Shown here: positions 24,181-32,098 of the stretch, piece by piece | How positions within the stretch are numbered: the stretch's first letter is position 1 | Layout: the number at the start of each line of letters is the position of its first letter | Assembly: GCA_046484325.1 (NCBI GenBank) | Contig: JAWOJB010000100.1 | Coordinates: 1-37,658 of the forward strand | Reading direction: 5' to 3' | DNA length: 37,658 nucleotides | From: JAWOJB01 sp046484325 | GTDB lineage: Bacteria > Actinomycetota > Acidimicrobiia > Spongiisociales > ZC4RG35 | Translations under genes and position numbers: made by a program | Notes under the pieces: model-generated | What the model was told of the DNA's origin: nothing | Database searches by the model: none | Seen by the model: the letters and a program-made list of their open reading frames with translations, nothing else

Positions 24181-25326
24181 ATGCGCATCAACCCGGTGCT
24201 CGAAGGCCTCGGCACGTACCCGATCGCGGCCATCCACGACCGGGCGCGGGCCATGCGCGCCGCCGGGGCCCGCCTGGTCGACTTCTCCGTCGGCGACCCG
24301 CGAGAGCCCACGCCGCCGTTCATCGCCGAGGCGCTGAAGGCGGCCGTGCCGGCGGTGTCCCAGTACCCGACGACCAAGGGCCTGCCCGCCCTCCGCCAGG
24401 CGGTCGCCGGGTACGTCCGCCGGCGTTTCGGGGTGGCGGTGGACCCCGAGACCCAGGTGCTGCCGACGACCGGCTCGAAGGAGGCGATCTTCTCGACGCC
24501 GCTGGCATTCGTCGACCGCCAGGCCCGGGATGTGGTGGTGTGGCCGACTCCGGGCTACCCGATCTACGAACGGGGAGCTCTCCTCGCAGGTGCCGAGGGC
24601 CATCCGGCCCGGCTGGACGGCGACTTCGTCTTCCGCCCGGACCGGGTCCCCGCCGATGTCTGGCCACGGACACGGGTGCTGTGGACGTGCTCCCCCCACA
24701 ACCCGACCGGGTCGGTGATGGGTCGGGCGGACCTCGAGGCGGTCTGTGCCACCGCCCGGCTTCACGACACCCTCGTCTGCGCCGACGAGTGCTACGCCGA
24801 CCTCTACGAGGACGAGCCGCCTCCTTCGATCCTCGAGGTGGCGGGCCCCGGGTCGCCCGGAGCCCTCTCCTACCTGAGCCTCTCCAAGCGCTCGGGCATG
24901 ACCGGGTACCGCTCGGCGGCCGTAGTGGGCGACCCTGTCGCTATCGCCGGCCTGGCCTCGCTCCGGAGCTCGACGGGGACCGCCCCCCCGGAGTTCACCC
25001 AGGCCGCCGCCATCGCCGCCTGGTCCGACGACATCCATGTCGCCGAACGGCGCCAGATCTTCAGGGCCAAGCGGGCGGTGCTCCGGCGCGGGTTCGAGGC
25101 CATGGGGCTCGAGGTCGTCGCCTCGGGCGCCGGCCTCTACCTGTGGGTGCGGGTGGGCGACGACGTGGCGGTCACCGAGCGGCTGCTCGAGGGTGGGGTG
25201 GTGGTCTCGCCGGGTCGGGCGTTCGGCCCGGGCGGGGAGGGCTTCATCCGGTTGGCACTGGTGCCGACACTCGACGAGTGCGATGCGGCGGTGGAGGCGG
25301 TGAGAGCGTGTCTGGCCGGGATCTGA
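24181..25326 (+). CDS. dapC: Succinyldiaminopimelate transaminase (DapC-like aminotransferase)
   Basis: This 381-residue class I/II PLP aminotransferase has the marks VDFSVGDPREPTPPFI, SQYPTTKGLPALR, VLPTTGSKEAIFS, CSPHNPTGSVM and the PLP lysine Lys236 in SLSKRSGMTGYR. The family contains many specificities. The call of N-succinyl-2-amino-6-ketopimelate aminotransferase rests on the directly following dapD and dapE, which catalyse the steps before and after it. The ATG is close to the GTGGGAC array, and no strong Shine-Dalgarno is seen. Its 3' end overlaps dapD by 19 bases. Confidence 0.85.
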   Translation: MRINPVLEGLGTYPIAAIHDRARAMRAAGARLVDFSVGDPREPTPPFIAEALKAAVPAVSQYPTTKGLPALRQAVAGYVRRRFGVAVDPETQVLPTTGSKEAIFSTPLAFVDRQARDVVVWPTPGYPIYERGALLAGAEGHPARLDGDFVFRPDRVPADVWPRTRVLWTCSPHNPTGSVMGRADLEAVCATARLHDTLVCADECYADLYEDEPPPSILEVAGPGSPGALSYLSLSKRSGMTGYRSAAVVGDPVAIAGLASLRSSTGTAPPEFTQAAAIAAWSDDIHVAERRQIFRAKRAVLRRGFEAMGLEVVASGAGLYLWVRVGDDVAVTERLLEGGVVVSPGRAFGPGGEGFIRLALVPTLDECDAAVEAVRACLAGI

Positions 25327-26114
25327 TCGAGGCGGCCTTCGCCGGGGCGATCGAGGCTACCGAAGCCCGCGAGGCGGTGCTCGATGCGATCGCCCGGCTG
25401 GACGCAGGCGAGCTGCGGGTGGCCGAGAAGTCCGGCGACGAGTGGATCGTGCACGGGTGGGTGAAGGAGGCGATCCTCCTGTACTTCCGGCTCACCGGGC
25501 TCGAGGAGATGCATGCCGGGCCGGTGGTGTGGTACGACAAGATCCCGCCCAAGCGGGATCTGGCGGCTGCCGGGGTCCGGGTGGTGCCTCCCGGCGTGGT
25601 GCGCTACGGGGCATTCTGTGAGCCGGGCGTCGTGGTGATGCCCGGATACGTGAACATCGGTGCCCGGGTGGGGGCCGGCACGATGGTCGACACCTGGGCC
25701 ACCGTGGGGTCGTGTGCCCAGATCGGGAGGGACGTCCACCTCTCGGGGGGCGTCGGCATCGGCGGTGTGCTGGAGCCACCAGGGGCTAGGCCCGTCATCG
25801 TCGAGGACGGGGCCTTCATCGGGAGCCGATGTGTGCTCGTCGAGGGAGTCGTCGTCGGGGAGGGAGCCGTACTCGGGGCGAACACGGTCGTCACCGCCTC
25901 GACACCGATCATCGACGTCACCGGTTCCGAGCCCGTGCGGTACTCGGGCAGGATCCCGGCCCGCTCGGTGGTCATCCCGGGTACCCGCCCCAAACGCTTC
26001 CCGGCCGGGGAATACCAGATCCCGTGCGCCCTGGTCATCGGCACCCGTTCGGCCGCCACCGACCAGAAGACCTCGCTCGAGGACGCCCTCCGCACCTTCG
26101 AGGTGCCGGTGTGA
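25308..26114 (+). CDS. dapD: Tetrahydrodipicolinate N-succinyltransferase, E. coli type
   Basis: This 268-residue left-handed beta-helix enzyme transfers succinyl from succinyl-CoA to tetrahydrodipicolinate in diaminopimelate/lysine synthesis. It follows E. coli DapD (274 residues) closely: LRVAEKSGDEWIVHGWVKEA, then GYVNIGARVGAGTMVDTWA, TVGSCAQIGRDVHLSGG and VGIGGVLEP, with hexapeptide repeats throughout. To my knowledge the actinobacterial DapD of Mycobacterium and Corynebacterium is a longer, clearly different type, so this form is notable in this setting. The GTG start lies inside the dapC end (19-base overlap), and the stop overlaps dapE by 4 bases. Confidence 0.94.
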   Translation: MSGRDLIEAAFAGAIEATEAREAVLDAIARLDAGELRVAEKSGDEWIVHGWVKEAILLYFRLTGLEEMHAGPVVWYDKIPPKRDLAAAGVRVVPPGVVRYGAFCEPGVVVMPGYVNIGARVGAGTMVDTWATVGSCAQIGRDVHLSGGVGIGGVLEPPGARPVIVEDGAFIGSRCVLVEGVVVGEGAVLGANTVVTASTPIIDVTGSEPVRYSGRIPARSVVIPGTRPKRFPAGEYQIPCALVIGTRSAATDQKTSLEDALRTFEVPV

Positions 26115-27217
26115 GCGTCACCTCCGACACCGGCCGGTTGCTCATCGACACGCTGGGCCGGCTCGTCGACATCTCCTCCGAGACTGGGAACGAGGGCAGG
26201 ATCGCCACGACCCTGGCCGCCCGTCTGCTGCCGGGGCATGGAGAGCACGCAGTGCGCCGGGTGGGCCAGTCCCTCGTGGTGGGAGCGCCCACCGGCGGGC
26301 GCGAGCTGGTCCTGCTCGTGGGCCACCTCGACACCGTCCCGTCGCAGGGCCAGGGGCCGGCGAGGATCGAAGGGGACAGGATGTACGGGTTGGGGACCGC
26401 GGACATGAAGGGCGGGCTGGCCGTGATGGTCCACCTTCTCGACGACCCCGAAGTCCGGGCCGGCCCGTATGACGTGGTGGGGGTGTTCTACGACGGCGAA
26501 GAGGGGCCCGCCGAGGGCAACGGCCTGGAACCGACCCTCGAGCGGGTCGACTGGCTCTCCACGGCGACCTTCGCCGTGGTGCTGGAGCCCTCGGATCGCC
26601 AGATCCAGCTCGGCTGCAACGGCGTGGTCAATGCCCGGGTGGGGTTCCGTGGTACCGCCGCCCACTCGGCCCGGCCGTGGTGGGGTGAGAATGCCATCAC
26701 GAAGGCAGGGGAGTGGCTGGCGGCCATGCACCGGCTAGAGCCGGAGCCGGTCGTGATCGACGGCCTGGAGTTCCGAGAGGTCATGTCGGTCACCCGGGCA
26801 TCGGGCGGCGTCGCCTCCAACATCATCCCGGCTGAGTTCACTCTCAACCTCAACTACAGGTTCAGCCCTCTCCGATCTGTCGAAGAGGCCGTCGACGAGA
26901 TCCGGCGGCGGTGCGAGGTGGCCGACGAGGTGACCATCGTCGACGCCGCCCCGGCGGGCCCGGTCGACGCCGGGCACCCCTTCGTCGACCGGCTTCGGCG
27001 GGCCTCGGGTTCACCGCTCGCCTCCAAGCAGGGCTGGACCGACGTCGCCCGTCTCGGCGTGTGGGGGATCCCGGCGGTGAACTTCGGCCCGGGTGAGACG
27101 TCCCAGGCCCACACGCCCGGTGAGAGCGTTGCCCTCGAGGATCTCGAATACGTGTATCGGTCGCTCCAGGCGGTGCTCGCTGGGCGTCAGGGTCCGAGGC
27201 CGACGGTCGCCTCGTAG
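26111..27217 (+). CDS. dapE: Succinyl-diaminopimelate desuccinylase
   Basis: This 368-residue M20-family zinc peptidase hydrolyses N-succinyl-LL-diaminopimelate. Metal and catalytic residues are visible: His72 and Asp74 in VGHLDTVPSQ, Asp98 in GTADMKGG, and Glu130/Glu131 in YDGEEGPAEGN. The dimerisation-domain His is in GTAAHSARPWWGENAI, and the last ligand is probably the His in SQAHTPGE. Length and sequence resemble the actinobacterial DapE form. The GTG start overlaps the dapD stop as GTGA. The 3' end overlaps the convergent GH57-like gene by 31 bases. Confidence 0.92.
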   Translation: MSVTSDTGRLLIDTLGRLVDISSETGNEGRIATTLAARLLPGHGEHAVRRVGQSLVVGAPTGGRELVLLVGHLDTVPSQGQGPARIEGDRMYGLGTADMKGGLAVMVHLLDDPEVRAGPYDVVGVFYDGEEGPAEGNGLEPTLERVDWLSTATFAVVLEPSDRQIQLGCNGVVNARVGFRGTAAHSARPWWGENAITKAGEWLAAMHRLEPEPVVIDGLEFREVMSVTRASGGVASNIIPAEFTLNLNYRFSPLRSVEEAVDEIRRRCEVADEVTIVDAAPAGPVDAGHPFVDRLRRASGSPLASKQGWTDVARLGVWGIPAVNFGPGETSQAHTPGESVALEDLEYVYRSLQAVLAGRQGPRPTVAS

Positions 27218-28764
27218 CGGCCGGATCCGGGGCTGATCCAGTGGGCCCATAGCACGACGCCGTGACCGGGCACCGGTCTGACGAAGAGACCCGCGGGCGT
27301 GGGTGAGCCGATGAGGACCTGGCGGGTGTCGTCGGCGACCCGGAACCGATGGCCGGCGAGCGCGATCGGCGCTTCGATGTCGGCCCAGGGCCCCCCGTCG
27401 ACACGAGCCCGGGGGATACCGGCGCCGAGGGCGATCGGGATCTCGGGCCCGAACCGTCCCGGGGCCAGCCCCTCGAGGTGATAGCGGACGGCGAGGGTCC
27501 GATCCCGGACGGTCAGCTCACAGCGGACCCGACCCCGGCCGGAGTCTCCCTCCATGCTCAGGCCCACCTCCGCCCGTCGCTCCTCGACCGCCATCGCCTC
27601 GAGCTCGATGACCGGCAGCGGCTCGGACTCGGGGTGGCCATCGGGCAGGAAGCGGCACAGGACGACGGAGGGTGCCCCGGCCTCGGTTGGAAGGACCGTC
27701 GCCGGCCATCGGCTCGACTTGTCGTCGAGGTAGGTGATGGCGGCCCCGTCGATGGGATCCACCACGAGCGACAGCTTGGGCAACTCGATGTGGATCTCGG
27801 TCGACCCGTCGGCATCCCAGTCCACCGGCCGTGCTCGCGCCCAGTCTCCCTTCCCGCGCGACTCGAGCACCGTGGCCGCCGCGACCAGCTCGGCGTGGGC
27901 CTCGAGGCGAACGAGGTGGGCGCCGGGCTCGTCGGTGTAGGCGGCGGCAGTCTGGGCGGCGAGCACCTGATCGACCGTCGCAGCCGGTGTCCGGTCCGAG
28001 AGCCGGCGGCCGACTCGCAGCATCTTCCGGTAGAGCAACTCGACGGCCGGCGAGGCCGCCAGGTGCTGCTGCCAAGGCTCGGCCGGTGGGAACGCCCGCC
28101 GGCGCACCGAGTGGTCGGCGAGGTAGGCGGTAGGCGTCGTGAGGTCGCACCCGGGGAGGGCCCGCCAGGTCGCGATCGCGGCGCCCGGGTCCACCTCCGG
28201 GGGGATCGCGATCACAGCCAGGACGTCGGGGTGGCGACGGTCCTCTACCTCGAGCCAGGCGCGGGGCTCTGGTGGCGGCTCGATCACCGGGACGGCGGTG
28301 ATCACGGCGCCCAGGTGCTCGACCACGGCCGGCCCACCGTCGCCGAGGAGGGCCGAGGGCAGCAGGAGGTGGTCGATCCCGTGGCGGGAGAACGACGAGA
28401 CGAGGCCCGGCTCCCAGGCACCGGCGGGCATGAGGCCCCCTGGGGCGATCCCGAGGGCCTCGAGTGCCTCGACCTCCCGGCGTAGCTGAAGGTCGCGGGA
28501 CGGCTCCGGCAGCATCACGAAGTGAGGTGTGGTGAACCCGCGGCGCACCCACTCGACGCTCTCGCCCGACAGTGGGGACAGCGCCTCGGGCACGATCGAG
28601 CCGAGTCCGGTGAGGGCACCCACCCCCACATGGACGGCCACGGGCACGCCGGGATTGGCCTCGAGCGCCGCCGCCAGTCGGGTGAGAAGCTCGGCCGCCT
28701 CTTCGAGCTCGGCCTCAGAGGCGAACGGCGTCGAGTCCACCACAAAGAGCAGCGTCACGTGCAT
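27187..28764 (-). CDS. GH57-like protein with DUF1925/DUF1926-type domains, apparently catalytically dead
   Basis: This 525-residue protein resembles GH57 4-alpha-glucanotransferases. The N-terminal barrel has SRDLQLRREVEALEALGI, then GGLMPAGAWEPGLV and GIDHLLLPSALL, which line up with the family segment that holds the nucleophile (WLTERVW in Thermococcus). Here that Glu is Ala114, three residues before Trp117. The acid/base segment TDGEKFG is also missing (VIAIPPEVDPG). Next come a helical DUF1925-like part (ELLYRKMLRVGRRL, Met248) and a DUF1926-like beta domain (DWDADG from 315, then PKLSLVVDP). So the fold seems kept but both catalytic carboxylates lost, which suggests a binding or regulatory role. 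Last gene of the TetR-led operon, 23 bases after the LLM gene. Aligned from memory. Confidence 0.6.
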   Translation of the reverse strand: MHVTLLFVVDSTPFASEAELEEAAELLTRLAAALEANPGVPVAVHVGVGALTGLGSIVPEALSPLSGESVEWVRRGFTTPHFVMLPEPSRDLQLRREVEALEALGIAPGGLMPAGAWEPGLVSSFSRHGIDHLLLPSALLGDGGPAVVEHLGAVITAVPVIEPPPEPRAWLEVEDRRHPDVLAVIAIPPEVDPGAAIATWRALPGCDLTTPTAYLADHSVRRRAFPPAEPWQQHLAASPAVELLYRKMLRVGRRLSDRTPAATVDQVLAAQTAAAYTDEPGAHLVRLEAHAELVAAATVLESRGKGDWARARPVDWDADGSTEIHIELPKLSLVVDPIDGAAITYLDDKSSRWPATVLPTEAGAPSVVLCRFLPDGHPESEPLPVIELEAMAVEERRAEVGLSMEGDSGRGRVRCELTVRDRTLAVRYHLEGLAPGRFGPEIPIALGAGIPRARVDGGPWADIEAPIALAGHRFRVADDTRQVLIGSPTPAGLFVRPVPGHGVVLWAHWISPGSGRYEATVGLGP

Positions 28765-28787
28765 GACGCCGACGCTACCCCGCCGGC

Positions 28788-29711
28788 TCAGCCGGCGATC
28801 GCCTCGAAGGTGGCCGCAAGTCCGTCGAGGTGGGCGAGGTCGAGCCACTGGAGGTAGAAGAGGTCCACCCCGATCCCTGCCAGCGCAGCCAGACTCTCGC
28901 GGACCGCTTCGGCCGGTCCCACCGGGATTCCGTGGCCGCGCAGCCTCGCCGCCCACGTCTCCGGGTCGAGGCCCCGCGAGACGGCCCCCTGCTCGAGCAC
29001 GCGCCGGTATTCCGCCTCGGTGCGACCGGTGACGACCTGTCCCATCACCGACACGGTGATGGAGTCGGGCTCCCTCCCTGCCTCGCGGGCGGCAGCGCGC
29101 AGCACGTCGAGCTTGGGACCGATCACCTCGGGCGTGTCGATGAAGTGGTTGTACTCGTCGGCATACCGGGCGGCGAGAGCGGGGGTGCGGCGGGGACCGG
29201 TCCCTCCGACCACGATCCGGATGCCGGTCGGCTTCGGCCCCACCTCGGCCTCGAGTCGATAGTGAGCCCCGCTGAAACCGGCCGGGTCCGGGCCGAAGGC
29301 CGCCTGGAGGTAGCCGAGGGCCTCTTCGAGGCGATCGAAGCGCTCCGCCCAGTCGGGGAACGGGATCCCGAATGCCTCGTGCTCCAGGTCCATCCACCCG
29401 GTCCCGACGCCCAGGTCGAGGCGCCCCCCGGACATCTGGTCGAGGGTGGCGGCTGACTTGGCGATGACGGCCGGGTGCCGGAAGGTGATGGGGCTGACGA
29501 GCACACAGAGCCGGATCCGCTCGGTCTCGCGCGCCAGGCCGCCGAGCGTGACGAAGGCATCGGTGGCCTCAGGACGGGGGTCGCGGCCGGAGTAGTAGTG
29601 GTCCGACCGGGCAAAGGACACCATCCCAGCCTGCTCGGCCCACCGGGCGGCGGCTAGCAGGTCCTCGTAGGTGCCTCCCAGTTGGGGCTCGGTCATCAGG
29701 GCGAAGTCCAT
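28788..29711 (-). CDS. LLM-class (F420-type) flavin-dependent oxidoreductase, copy 1
   Basis: This 307-residue luciferase-like monooxygenase-fold protein begins with a conserved strand (MDFALMTEPQLGGTYED) and has ARWAEQAGMVSFARSDHYYS, LGGLARETERIRLCVLVSP, TFRHPAVIAKSAATLDQMSGGRLDLGVGTGWM and an IVVGGTGPRRTPALA loop. In Actinobacteria such proteins mostly use reduced F420; the substrate is unknown. It is a paralogue of the next gene upstream and was probably formed by tandem duplication. The pair lies inside the TetR-led operon, 43 bases after its paralogue. Confidence 0.88.
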   Translation of the reverse strand: MDFALMTEPQLGGTYEDLLAAARWAEQAGMVSFARSDHYYSGRDPRPEATDAFVTLGGLARETERIRLCVLVSPITFRHPAVIAKSAATLDQMSGGRLDLGVGTGWMDLEHEAFGIPFPDWAERFDRLEEALGYLQAAFGPDPAGFSGAHYRLEAEVGPKPTGIRIVVGGTGPRRTPALAARYADEYNHFIDTPEVIGPKLDVLRAAAREAGREPDSITVSVMGQVVTGRTEAEYRRVLEQGAVSRGLDPETWAARLRGHGIPVGPAEAVRESLAALAGIGVDLFYLQWLDLAHLDGLAATFEAIAG

Positions 29712-29754
29712 GAGACGAGGGTACCCGCTGCCGTTGTGGCCCCCTACCTCCCGG

Positions 29755-30669
29755 TCAGCCGCGGAAAGCCTCGACCGCCGTCTTGGCCGTCTCTACGGAC
29801 AGCGCCCCAACCTGCAGGTAGACCCGTTCGACTCCCTGCCCCTGCAGCCGGTCGACGCCCTCGGCGAGGCGGGACGGCGGCCCGAGTGGGATGCCGAGCT
29901 TCTCGAAGCGGGAGACGAGATCGTCTGGCCCGGCATTCCGCCGGGCAGCCACCTCTGCGAGGTTCGATCGGAACTCGCTGTCGGTCCGGCCGGCCAGCGC
30001 CGGGAAGGCGACCGAGATACGCAGGCCGTCGGGATCCCTCCCGGCTGTCTCGGCCGCACGGCGGGCCGCCTCGACCTTCTCGGACACCGAGCCGTGCTCG
30101 GACGGGAAGACGTTGTACTCGTCGGCGAAGTGGCCGGCCAGCTCGGGGGTCCGCCGAGCCCCGCTGCCTCCCACGACGAGCTCGAGGCCAGTGGGGAGCG
30201 GGCGCGGTCCGAACGCCTCCAACCGGTAGTACCGCCCCTCGTACGCAGTCGGCTCCGGAACGAGGGCGGCCCGGAGGTACCCGAGGGCATCCTCGAGGCG
30301 GTCGAACCGCTCGTCCCAGCCGGGGAGGTCGAGGCCGAACCGGCGATGCTCCGATTCCATCCAGCCCGTTCCCACCCCGAGCGCGAACCGGCCCCCGGAC
30401 ATCTCGTCGAGCGTCACCGCCACCTTGAGCATCACCGCCGGGTGCCGGAAGGTGACGGGGGAGACGAGGGTGACCAGCCGGATGCGCTCGGTCTCACGAG
30501 CGATCCCGCCCAGCAGGGTGAGCTGGTCGTAGGCCGGCTCGTCGGTGTCGCCGAGCAGGTAGTGGTCGGCGACGGCGAATGCGGCGAGCCCTTCGTCCTC
30601 GGCCCAGCGGGCGAGCTCCAGCGAGGCCGGGTAGCCCCAGAGCGTCTGCACCCCGTACTCGATCACCAT
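29755..30669 (-). CDS. LLM-class (F420-type) flavin-dependent oxidoreductase, copy 2
   Basis: The 304-residue product has the same landmarks as its neighbour: LARWAEDEGLAAFAVADHYLLG, LGGIARETERIRLVTLVSP, TFRHPAVMLKVAVTLDEMSGGRFALGVGTGWM and VVGGSGARRTPELAGHFADEYN. The first ATG after the overlap with the upstream metallo-hydrolase gene is at 30669; the frame is open further upstream, but those codons lie inside that gene. The overlap of 7 bases implies co-translation. F420 as cofactor is the family expectation, not shown by the sequence. Confidence 0.88.
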   Translation of the reverse strand: MVIEYGVQTLWGYPASLELARWAEDEGLAAFAVADHYLLGDTDEPAYDQLTLLGGIARETERIRLVTLVSPVTFRHPAVMLKVAVTLDEMSGGRFALGVGTGWMESEHRRFGLDLPGWDERFDRLEDALGYLRAALVPEPTAYEGRYYRLEAFGPRPLPTGLELVVGGSGARRTPELAGHFADEYNVFPSEHGSVSEKVEAARRAAETAGRDPDGLRISVAFPALAGRTDSEFRSNLAEVAARRNAGPDDLVSRFEKLGIPLGPPSRLAEGVDRLQGQGVERVYLQVGALSVETAKTAVEAFRG

Positions 30670-31268
30670 CCGCGTGCGCGCCAGGAGGGGAGCTCGGGGC
30701 GCTCCTTCCCCAGCGTGGTGTCGGCGCCGTGACCCGGGAACACGATCGTCGGGTCGGGTAGGACGAAGAGACGGCGCTCGAGCGAGTCCATGATCTGGCC
30801 GAAGTCCGAGTACTCCCAGCGGGTTGCCCCCGGCCCTCCCGGGAAGAGCGTGTCGCCCGACATCAGCCAGGGTTCCACCACGAAGCAAACCGAACCGGGG
30901 GTGTGGCCCGGGGTGTGGACCACGTGGACGAGGACGTCACCGACCTCGATCTCCTGGTCGTCGGTGAGCGGGAGGTCGGGGGTGCGACCGGCGATCTCGG
31001 TGTCGGACCGATGCATCCGGAACGGAACTCCGAGGGCGTGTTTGACGTCGTCCACTGCCTGCAGATGGTCGAAGTGCCCGTGGGTGGTGAGGATCGCCTG
31101 TACGTCGTACCCCTCGGTCTCGGCCAGGATTCGGGGCGCCTCGGCGGCGGCGTCGACGACCACCGCCTTGCGGGTGCGCTCGCAGGTGAGCACGAAGGCG
31201 TTGTTGTCGTACTCGCCCACCGAGAGCTTCACGAGCCGGCCATTGCCCGCCCGGTGCTCCCACCTCAC
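30663..31268 (-). CDS. Metallo-beta-lactamase-fold hydrolase
   Basis: This 201-residue glyoxalase II-like hydrolase has the zinc motif THGHFDH at residues 62-68. Further ligands are in HTPGHTPGSVCF and SGDTLF, and the last His is in FPGHGADTTLG. It likely hydrolyses a small thioester or a related substrate. The GTG start overlaps the tetR stop by 4 bases (GTGA), and its 3' end overlaps the LLM gene, so it is the second gene of the operon. The true substrate is open. Confidence 0.9.
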   Translation of the reverse strand: MRWEHRAGNGRLVKLSVGEYDNNAFVLTCERTRKAVVVDAAAEAPRILAETEGYDVQAILTTHGHFDHLQAVDDVKHALGVPFRMHRSDTEIAGRTPDLPLTDDQEIEVGDVLVHVVHTPGHTPGSVCFVVEPWLMSGDTLFPGGPGATRWEYSDFGQIMDSLERRLFVLPDPTIVFPGHGADTTLGKERPELPSWRARGW

Positions 31269-31828
31269 GTCACGACCTGGTGGCGGGTTCCGACCAGTCG
31301 GCGGGCGTGGGCGGCAAAGGAGAACGACGGGTCGAGCAGCGAGTGGATGGCGTACCCGTTGAGGGCGGCCAGCATCGCCTCGGACCGAACGCCTGCCTCG
31401 GCGTCGTCGAGGCTTGGGTCATCTCGCCGGATGGCGGAGGCGAAGCGACCGACCCGCTCCTGGTGGTGGCGGAGCACCCGCGCCCCGATCCCGCGGTCGG
31501 TGAGCCCGCCGGCGACGGCGACGGTCAGGTACAGGCGGGCGATCGGCTCGCGGTCCTCCACCACTTGGATGTAGGCGTCGACCAGATCGGCCACCGTCTC
31601 CGAGCCCGTGTGGTCCGGATCGGGGTCGACGGCGGCGATCGCCTCGGCGATCACCGACAGCACCACCTGCTCCTTCGAGTCGAAGAGGTTGTAGAAGCTG
31701 CCGGCGCGGATGCCGGCCGCGTCGCAGATGGCCTTCACGGTCACTCCGTCGAGACCCCGCTCGGCGAGCAGCCGGCGGGTGGCGGCCAGGATGCGATCGC
31801 GGGTTTCGCGCCCGGCTCGGTTGCGCAT
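31265..31828 (-). CDS. TetR-family transcriptional regulator
   Basis: The 187-residue product has an N-terminal helix-turn-helix (RDRILAATRRLLAERGLDGVTV, then AICDAAGIRAGSFYNLF) and a helical ligand-binding domain. The ATG at 31828 gives the normal TetR N-terminus (MRNRAGRE); in-frame ATGs up to 31888 would add an atypical tail. No Shine-Dalgarno is clear at any of them, so leaderless translation is possible. It heads the operon with the metallo-hydrolase, two LLM proteins and the GH57-like protein, and probably controls it. An 11-bp inverted repeat lies 59 bases upstream. Confidence 0.88.
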   Translation of the reverse strand: MRNRAGRETRDRILAATRRLLAERGLDGVTVKAICDAAGIRAGSFYNLFDSKEQVVLSVIAEAIAAVDPDPDHTGSETVADLVDAYIQVVEDREPIARLYLTVAVAGGLTDRGIGARVLRHHQERVGRFASAIRRDDPSLDDAEAGVRSEAMLAALNGYAIHSLLDPSFSFAAHARRLVGTRHQVVT

Positions 31829-31887
31829 CGGGGAACCGTACCAGTGAGCGCCACCTCGCCCCATGTGCGAGGTGGCAGCCTTCCCCA

Positions 31888-31934
31888 TTCATTGAGCAAC
31901 GGCGGCGGTGTAGCCCACGCATCTGCTCAATGAA
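31888..31934. promoter_or_regulatory. 11-bp inverted repeat between tetR and metH, candidate operator
   Basis: TTCATTGAGCA (31888-31898) and TGCTCAATGAA (31924-31934) are perfect inverted copies with 25 bases between them. They lie in the divergent region upstream of both the tetR operon and the metH promoter. The core TTGAGCA recurs upstream of the acyl-CoA dehydrogenase gene (36460-36466). Autoregulation by the TetR protein is the simplest reading, but that is inference. Confidence 0.55.
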
Positions 31935-31952
31935 CGGACGACGGGGCATGCC

Positions 31953-31981
31953 TTGACCTCGGCGACGCCGGGACATAGCCT
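31953..31981 (+). promoter_or_regulatory. Candidate sigma70-type promoter of metH
   Basis: TTGACC (31953-31958) and TAGCCT (31976-31981) are 17 bases apart, a standard -35/-10 arrangement. Transcription would start near 31988, just before the first paired base of the riboswitch, which supports the call. Confidence 0.5.
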
Positions 31982-31989
31982 CCCACCAC

Positions 31990-32087
31990 GCGCTCATCTC
32001 GAGCGGTGGAGGGACAGGCCCTGCGAAACCGCGGCAACCGGCCGGACGGCACGGTGCCAACGCCTGATCGATGAGTCGCCGAGGCGG
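31990..32087 (+). ncRNA. SAM riboswitch, SAM-I/SAM-IV superfamily
   Basis: The core GGAGGGACAGGCCC, then GCGAAACCGC and GGCAACC, then GGTGCCAACGCC fits the S-box/SAM-IV binding core. P1 pairs CTCATC (31993-31998) with GATGAG (32070-32075). P2 pairs GCGGT (32003-32007) with ACCGC (32028-32032). Between P3 and the 3' strand of P1 only a few bases remain, too few for the P4 helix of SAM-I, and a small hairpin CGCC-GA-GGCG (32077-32086) follows P1. This favours SAM-IV or a SAM-I/IV variant, a type typical of Actinobacteria. It should lower metH expression when SAM is high. Downstream, GTCCTC and CCGTCC (32091-32102) could pair with GAGGAC/GGACGG near the start codon, so control may be translational. 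Confidence 0.85.
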
Positions 32088-32098
32088 GACGTCCTCCC

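Noticed and set aside
28765..29397. Upstream extension of the GH57-like frame across the LLM gene
   Set aside because: It is Arg/Gly-rich shadow sequence; the ATG at 28764 begins the conserved barrel strand and lies just after the LLM stop.
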